Shown here: piece by piece, positions 60,700 to 64,000 of the stretch
Numbering within the stretch: position 1 is the stretch's first letter
Layout of the letters: every line of letters starts with the position of its first letter
Assembly: GCF_018687715.1 (NCBI RefSeq)
Contig: NC_056752.1
Location: 48,711,837-48,775,836 of the forward strand
Length of the DNA: 64,000 nt
Source: Carya illinoinensis
Taxonomy: Eukaryota; Streptophyta; Magnoliopsida; Fagales; Juglandaceae
Reading direction: 5' to 3'
Program-made: the position numbers and the translations under genes
The notes under the pieces: model-generated
What the model saw: the letters and a program-made list of their open reading frames with translations, nothing else
What the model was told of the DNA's origin: nothing
Databases searched by the model: none

Positions 60700-61587
60700 T
60701 TATGGACGTAAAAAGTTATTATAGATTGCGAGCCCGAGGCTATAATTTGCTGTGAATTTACCATCAATTTGCAACCAAGAAGATATTTATTTGCTGCGAA
60801 AAATCCAGACATTTTTGACACTAATGATATGAATGTAATATTTCACGTCGGATAAATATAATAGCAAGACAACTAACATGGGTCGCAAAAGCTACATTTA
60901 CGTTTGCGACCATAGTAATCTTTTGCAGCCAATTTTTGACATTTGTGACAAATATTAGATGAATTAAAAATTAGTCGTGACGGTCAAGTACAATTGAGAA
61001 TGTCATGAGTAATTTGCTATTTGCGACCTCGCAGTTTTTTTAGCTGCGAATATGATTTGGTATTTACGACATTGTCAGTTGTTTATTTGCTACGAATGAC
61101 AAAATACTTGCGACTAAAATTAGATAAGAGCAGAAACATTCACGGCGGGACAATTCGGGTCGCAAAAAAGAGAAATCGCAGTAAAATCAATTGACGTAAA
61201 TACTCATTTGCGTCTGTAAAATGGGACGCAAATATCATTCAAAAACCGACCGTCCATTGGCGACAAAGATGGATCGACGCTATAAATAGTCACTTACGGG
61301 GCAAATTAAACATTTACGGTTAGAAAAGTGGACGCTAATGAAGCAATATTCAGATGGAAAATGACTTTTTGCGTCTATGATGGAAGCTAGTTTGGGGCGA
61401 TCAAAATGGACGCGAATAAAGTAACATTTTGCGATTAATCATTCGTGCGCCGCGTCAACTCTTTTGAGACGAAGTACTACCGACCACGTTGCGGCGAAAC
61501 ACAGTGGACACTAAAAATTATTAGCGGGGAAATTTGTGTCTATTGCTGCGATAAAAAACGACGCAAAAAGTAAAAAATGTTGTAGTG
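60700..61587. repeat. Right subterminal region of the CACTA element
   Basis: Nearly 900 bp is densely studded with TTGCGAC, TTTGCGACC, GTCGCAAA, TTGCTGCGAA and GACGCAAAT variants in both orientations. It is about three times as long as the left subterminal block. Confidence 0.65.
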
Positions 61588-61590
61588 TTC

Positions 61591-64000
61591 CCTAAATGCA
61601 ACCAAGAAAGGTACCATATGATTACCATCATCTCAAGCTTCTTTTTAGACTGCACGTGCTGTAGCAATGTTTGTGGGGTCTCCTTTGTCTTCATGATGCA
61701 GTACCAATTTTTCCTTTTCCATATGCCTTAGAATGTAAAGGTTAGCTATCATTCAGTAAATGCTGGAATCCATGCACTATATAAGCGTATTATGATAATT
61801 GGAGGTATTTTTTTTGTCTAATCTCATTTTCACACTCAATATATGTGCGATCGCTATTTATTATTCTTTCGTTTTCTTTTTTGTGCAAAATCAATCTTTA
61901 GCTCTCTTGTGGAATGCTGAAGACTCAATGCCTCCTATAGAAAGATACATATTCAATTTTAATTAGAGGGAAGAACTAAAGAAGTGGCATCTATATTCAG
62001 ATTCTGAATATGGGGTATTTAAATACATGAGATCAAGTCTCTGTTGCATTCAGAAAACCACTGCGCGGTGTCTACATGTAATTTTGCAGTGTCAGTCTTT
62101 CAATATTTTCTTTCCTGTAATGGATGGATCATGGAACAAAGCATTGGTTTACTGATGAAATTGGCCAACTGCCAAACCTGTAATGACCACTAAGTATGAG
62201 GCTTGATTCACTGAAACTCCTTGGTTGGCAATGAAGCTCTTATCATTCATCAATTACCTCTTGATAATTGCAATTGGAATACTGTCCGAGGGTGTTTACT
62301 GTCAGATGTTGTTTTAGTAAACACAGTGAGACTCGTATAAATGTCAATGTTTAAATGTATTCCAATTTGTCCACAGCCTCTTTAAAGATCAAAGAATCTG
62401 AAAATGGACTCTGTGGTACTTCTGAATATCTAATTTTACAAATTGTAACATATCAGTATAATCCTGATAGCTTATTATTTCCAGTTATGTTGGCTCTGAT
62501 TACCACTTCTTATTACCTGGAAATTTTTTTCTCTTGTGAAAAAGAGAAAAGAACTTTAATACGTGATGCATGTTTAGAACAATCTATTGCAAATAATAAA
62601 GTCCATTGTTGTATCTGACATTGTTGACCTAAGAAGTGTTTGTTGCTTGAGATTTTGACCCGACACTGGCTGGTGGAATACTGTTTTCTCTATAAAAGGA
62701 CCTGGTAACCTTCTTAAGAAACTTACATTTAAGAAACGTTATACGAGTGTATGAAAGAATGCAATAAGAATTAGTTTTCGATTCCATTTGAATTGTTTCC
62801 AAGTTGTATTGCTTCATTTAGATGATTCTTGTCTTCATGACACACTGCCTCTAACATCATAAACTCTAATTCAGAATGGCCAATTAGGAGGTGGTCATAT
62901 TACAGATATCATAGAGCTCAAGTCTCCTTTTTATGATCTTAACTTTTTGAGTTAAGAGTTTGTTTTCCTAATCTTTTTTATGCAAAACTTGCAAGTTTGA
63001 TATTAATCTTTGTCAACTTATGATGCAGATCTATACAGAAAATTGGGTAACTCACGTGGACAAGAGGAAGATTAGTCATGACAATCTTTTGTTATCGTAC
63101 CCAAGGACAATTGGTATATGAGAATACCTTCTCGCCGGTCGGGCTGCCCAATCCCAAATAACAGCCCCCAACTAATAGCCCTCCACGTAAGTAGTCCAAT
63201 TTACATATCATGCACCCATCCTACAGAATACCAAAAACTCTTCAAAAAGCTTCCAAGTCTTCATCACGTCCTCCAAGTCCTCATCGTGTTCCAAATTGAC
63301 CAGACCCAGAGACAAATCCCTTCATCTTTCTTCGTCTTCCACCCTTCGTCCCGTCCCCCTTCGTCTTCCACCCTGACCAAACCCAACGAATACCTTGTCA
63401 CGACAGACTGATTACCTACTGAGCGACGACGGACTAAAAACCAAGGGTCATGAAGTCTTGAATGACGGACTGATTTCAAAAATGTCTTGCCAAGCTGTGA
63501 CGAGCTGTTTCTTGCTGAGACACAACGGATGGAGATTGACACACCAAGCCACGATATACTAATTTGGTGACCCCCAATCACCCATCCCAAACCCAGGGTC
63601 TTGAACAACGGATTGATTTTGCGAGCCCTCGTCGTTCGCTCTCACACTGCATGATTTTTGGTTATGACTTTCTCATAAGAGTTCTATGATTTTTGAGGGT
63701 TTTTTTGCCATTAACTTCATCCTGATTATGGCACCAAATGCTGTTCTTTATGGTCTTATAAGTGCCTTTTTTTTCGTCATTAACTTCATCCTGATTTTCT
63801 CCCCCTTTTCACCCTCGACATAGAGACCCCATGGCTCTTCTCTCCAGCCATCCATCACCTCTCGACGCCGCAAAGCTATAGAAATCCACCCACCGTCGTT
63901 ATATTGGTGCGCTCATCTGGGGTCTTGTGCTCAAACCATAGATGTGGGTCTCCTCGAACCAAAGCTAGGATGTTAAAGGGATCCCACGTACTAAGCAACA
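61591..64000. other. Intergenic DNA at the right edge
   Basis: No gene or element was recognised. A stretch at 62680-62780 (CTCTATAAAAGG followed by GAATGCAATAAGAATTAG) resembles the promoter-to-polyadenylation core of an LTR but has no partner or boundaries. ATTAACTTCATCCTGATT is duplicated near 63712 and 63779. Confidence 0.4.

Larger units (their letters stand above)
49152..61587 (+). mobile_element. CACTA (En/Spm) DNA transposon, apparently autonomous (12.4 kb)
   Basis: The left end starts CACTACAACATTTTTGAG at 49152. The right end reverse-complements to CACTACAACATTTTTTAC. Matching continues with TTTTTGCG, so the TIR is about 26 bp with two mismatches. The flanking 3-bp TSD is TTC (49149-49151 and 61588-61590), the rule for CACTA elements. 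It carries two intact-looking multi-exon genes on +, a TNP2-type transposase and a Transposase_24 protein, plus GCG-rich subterminal repeats. Size and gene order (TNP2 first) fit plant autonomous CACTA elements. Confidence 0.93.

Noticed and set aside
63118..63608. Short frames of 97 and 114 codons near the right edge
   Set aside because: They overlap on opposite strands without domain or gene-structure support.

Overview
The window is nuclear DNA of a flowering plant. Evidence is spliced genes with plant GT-AG introns, a SAUR gene, a class III small heat-shock protein, plant-type Copia, CACTA, hAT and LINE elements, and AT-rich intergenic DNA full of microsatellites. A woody eudicot (perhaps Fagales, judging from the LINE tails and MITE style) is a guess, not a demonstration.

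Three host genes are convincing. (1) A 16-exon gene on + (9282-33705) encodes a 1058-aa CBF/Mak21/Noc1 ribosome-biogenesis protein, the homologue of Arabidopsis SWA2/EDA25. Its 3.2-kb CDS is stretched over 24.4 kb by transposons in introns 1, 2 and 7, yet every exon joins in frame. (2) Converging on it from the - strand is a two-exon class III small heat-shock protein gene (34359-35039). (3) A single-exon SAUR76/77/78-type gene lies at 38388-38744. From memory, SAUR78 and SWA2 are also neighbours in Arabidopsis (AT1G72430 and AT1G72440), so this looks like an old conserved gene pair.

Roughly 60% of the window is mobile DNA, and several insertions could be delimited to the base by target-site duplications (TSDs). 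These are: a 3.05-kb solo LTR (642-3694, TSD TTTTA); a 3.07-kb Harbinger-like element without a visible transposase (5783-8854, TSD TAA); a 5'-truncated LINE (about 13467-21398) split by a full-length LINE (15495-21060, 15-bp TSD); a 5.34-kb Copia (23264-28600, TSD GTTCT); a 5.07-kb decayed hAT (42162-47235, TSD CTAAAAGG); and a 12.4-kb CACTA element (49152-61587, TSD TTC). Two tiny LINE relics, 33 bp and 76 bp, sit in introns 2 and 6 with TSDs of 21 and 18 bp.

The most notable single item is the CACTA element. It has matching termini and both genes expected of an autonomous En/Spm element: a TNP2-type transposase (3 exons, 1161 aa) and a Ptta/En/Spm (Transposase_24) protein (6 exons, 396 aa). 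Both read without stop codons once introns are removed. I found no tRNA, rRNA or known miRNA gene, no CRISPR array, and nothing that clearly amounts to an undescribed biological system.
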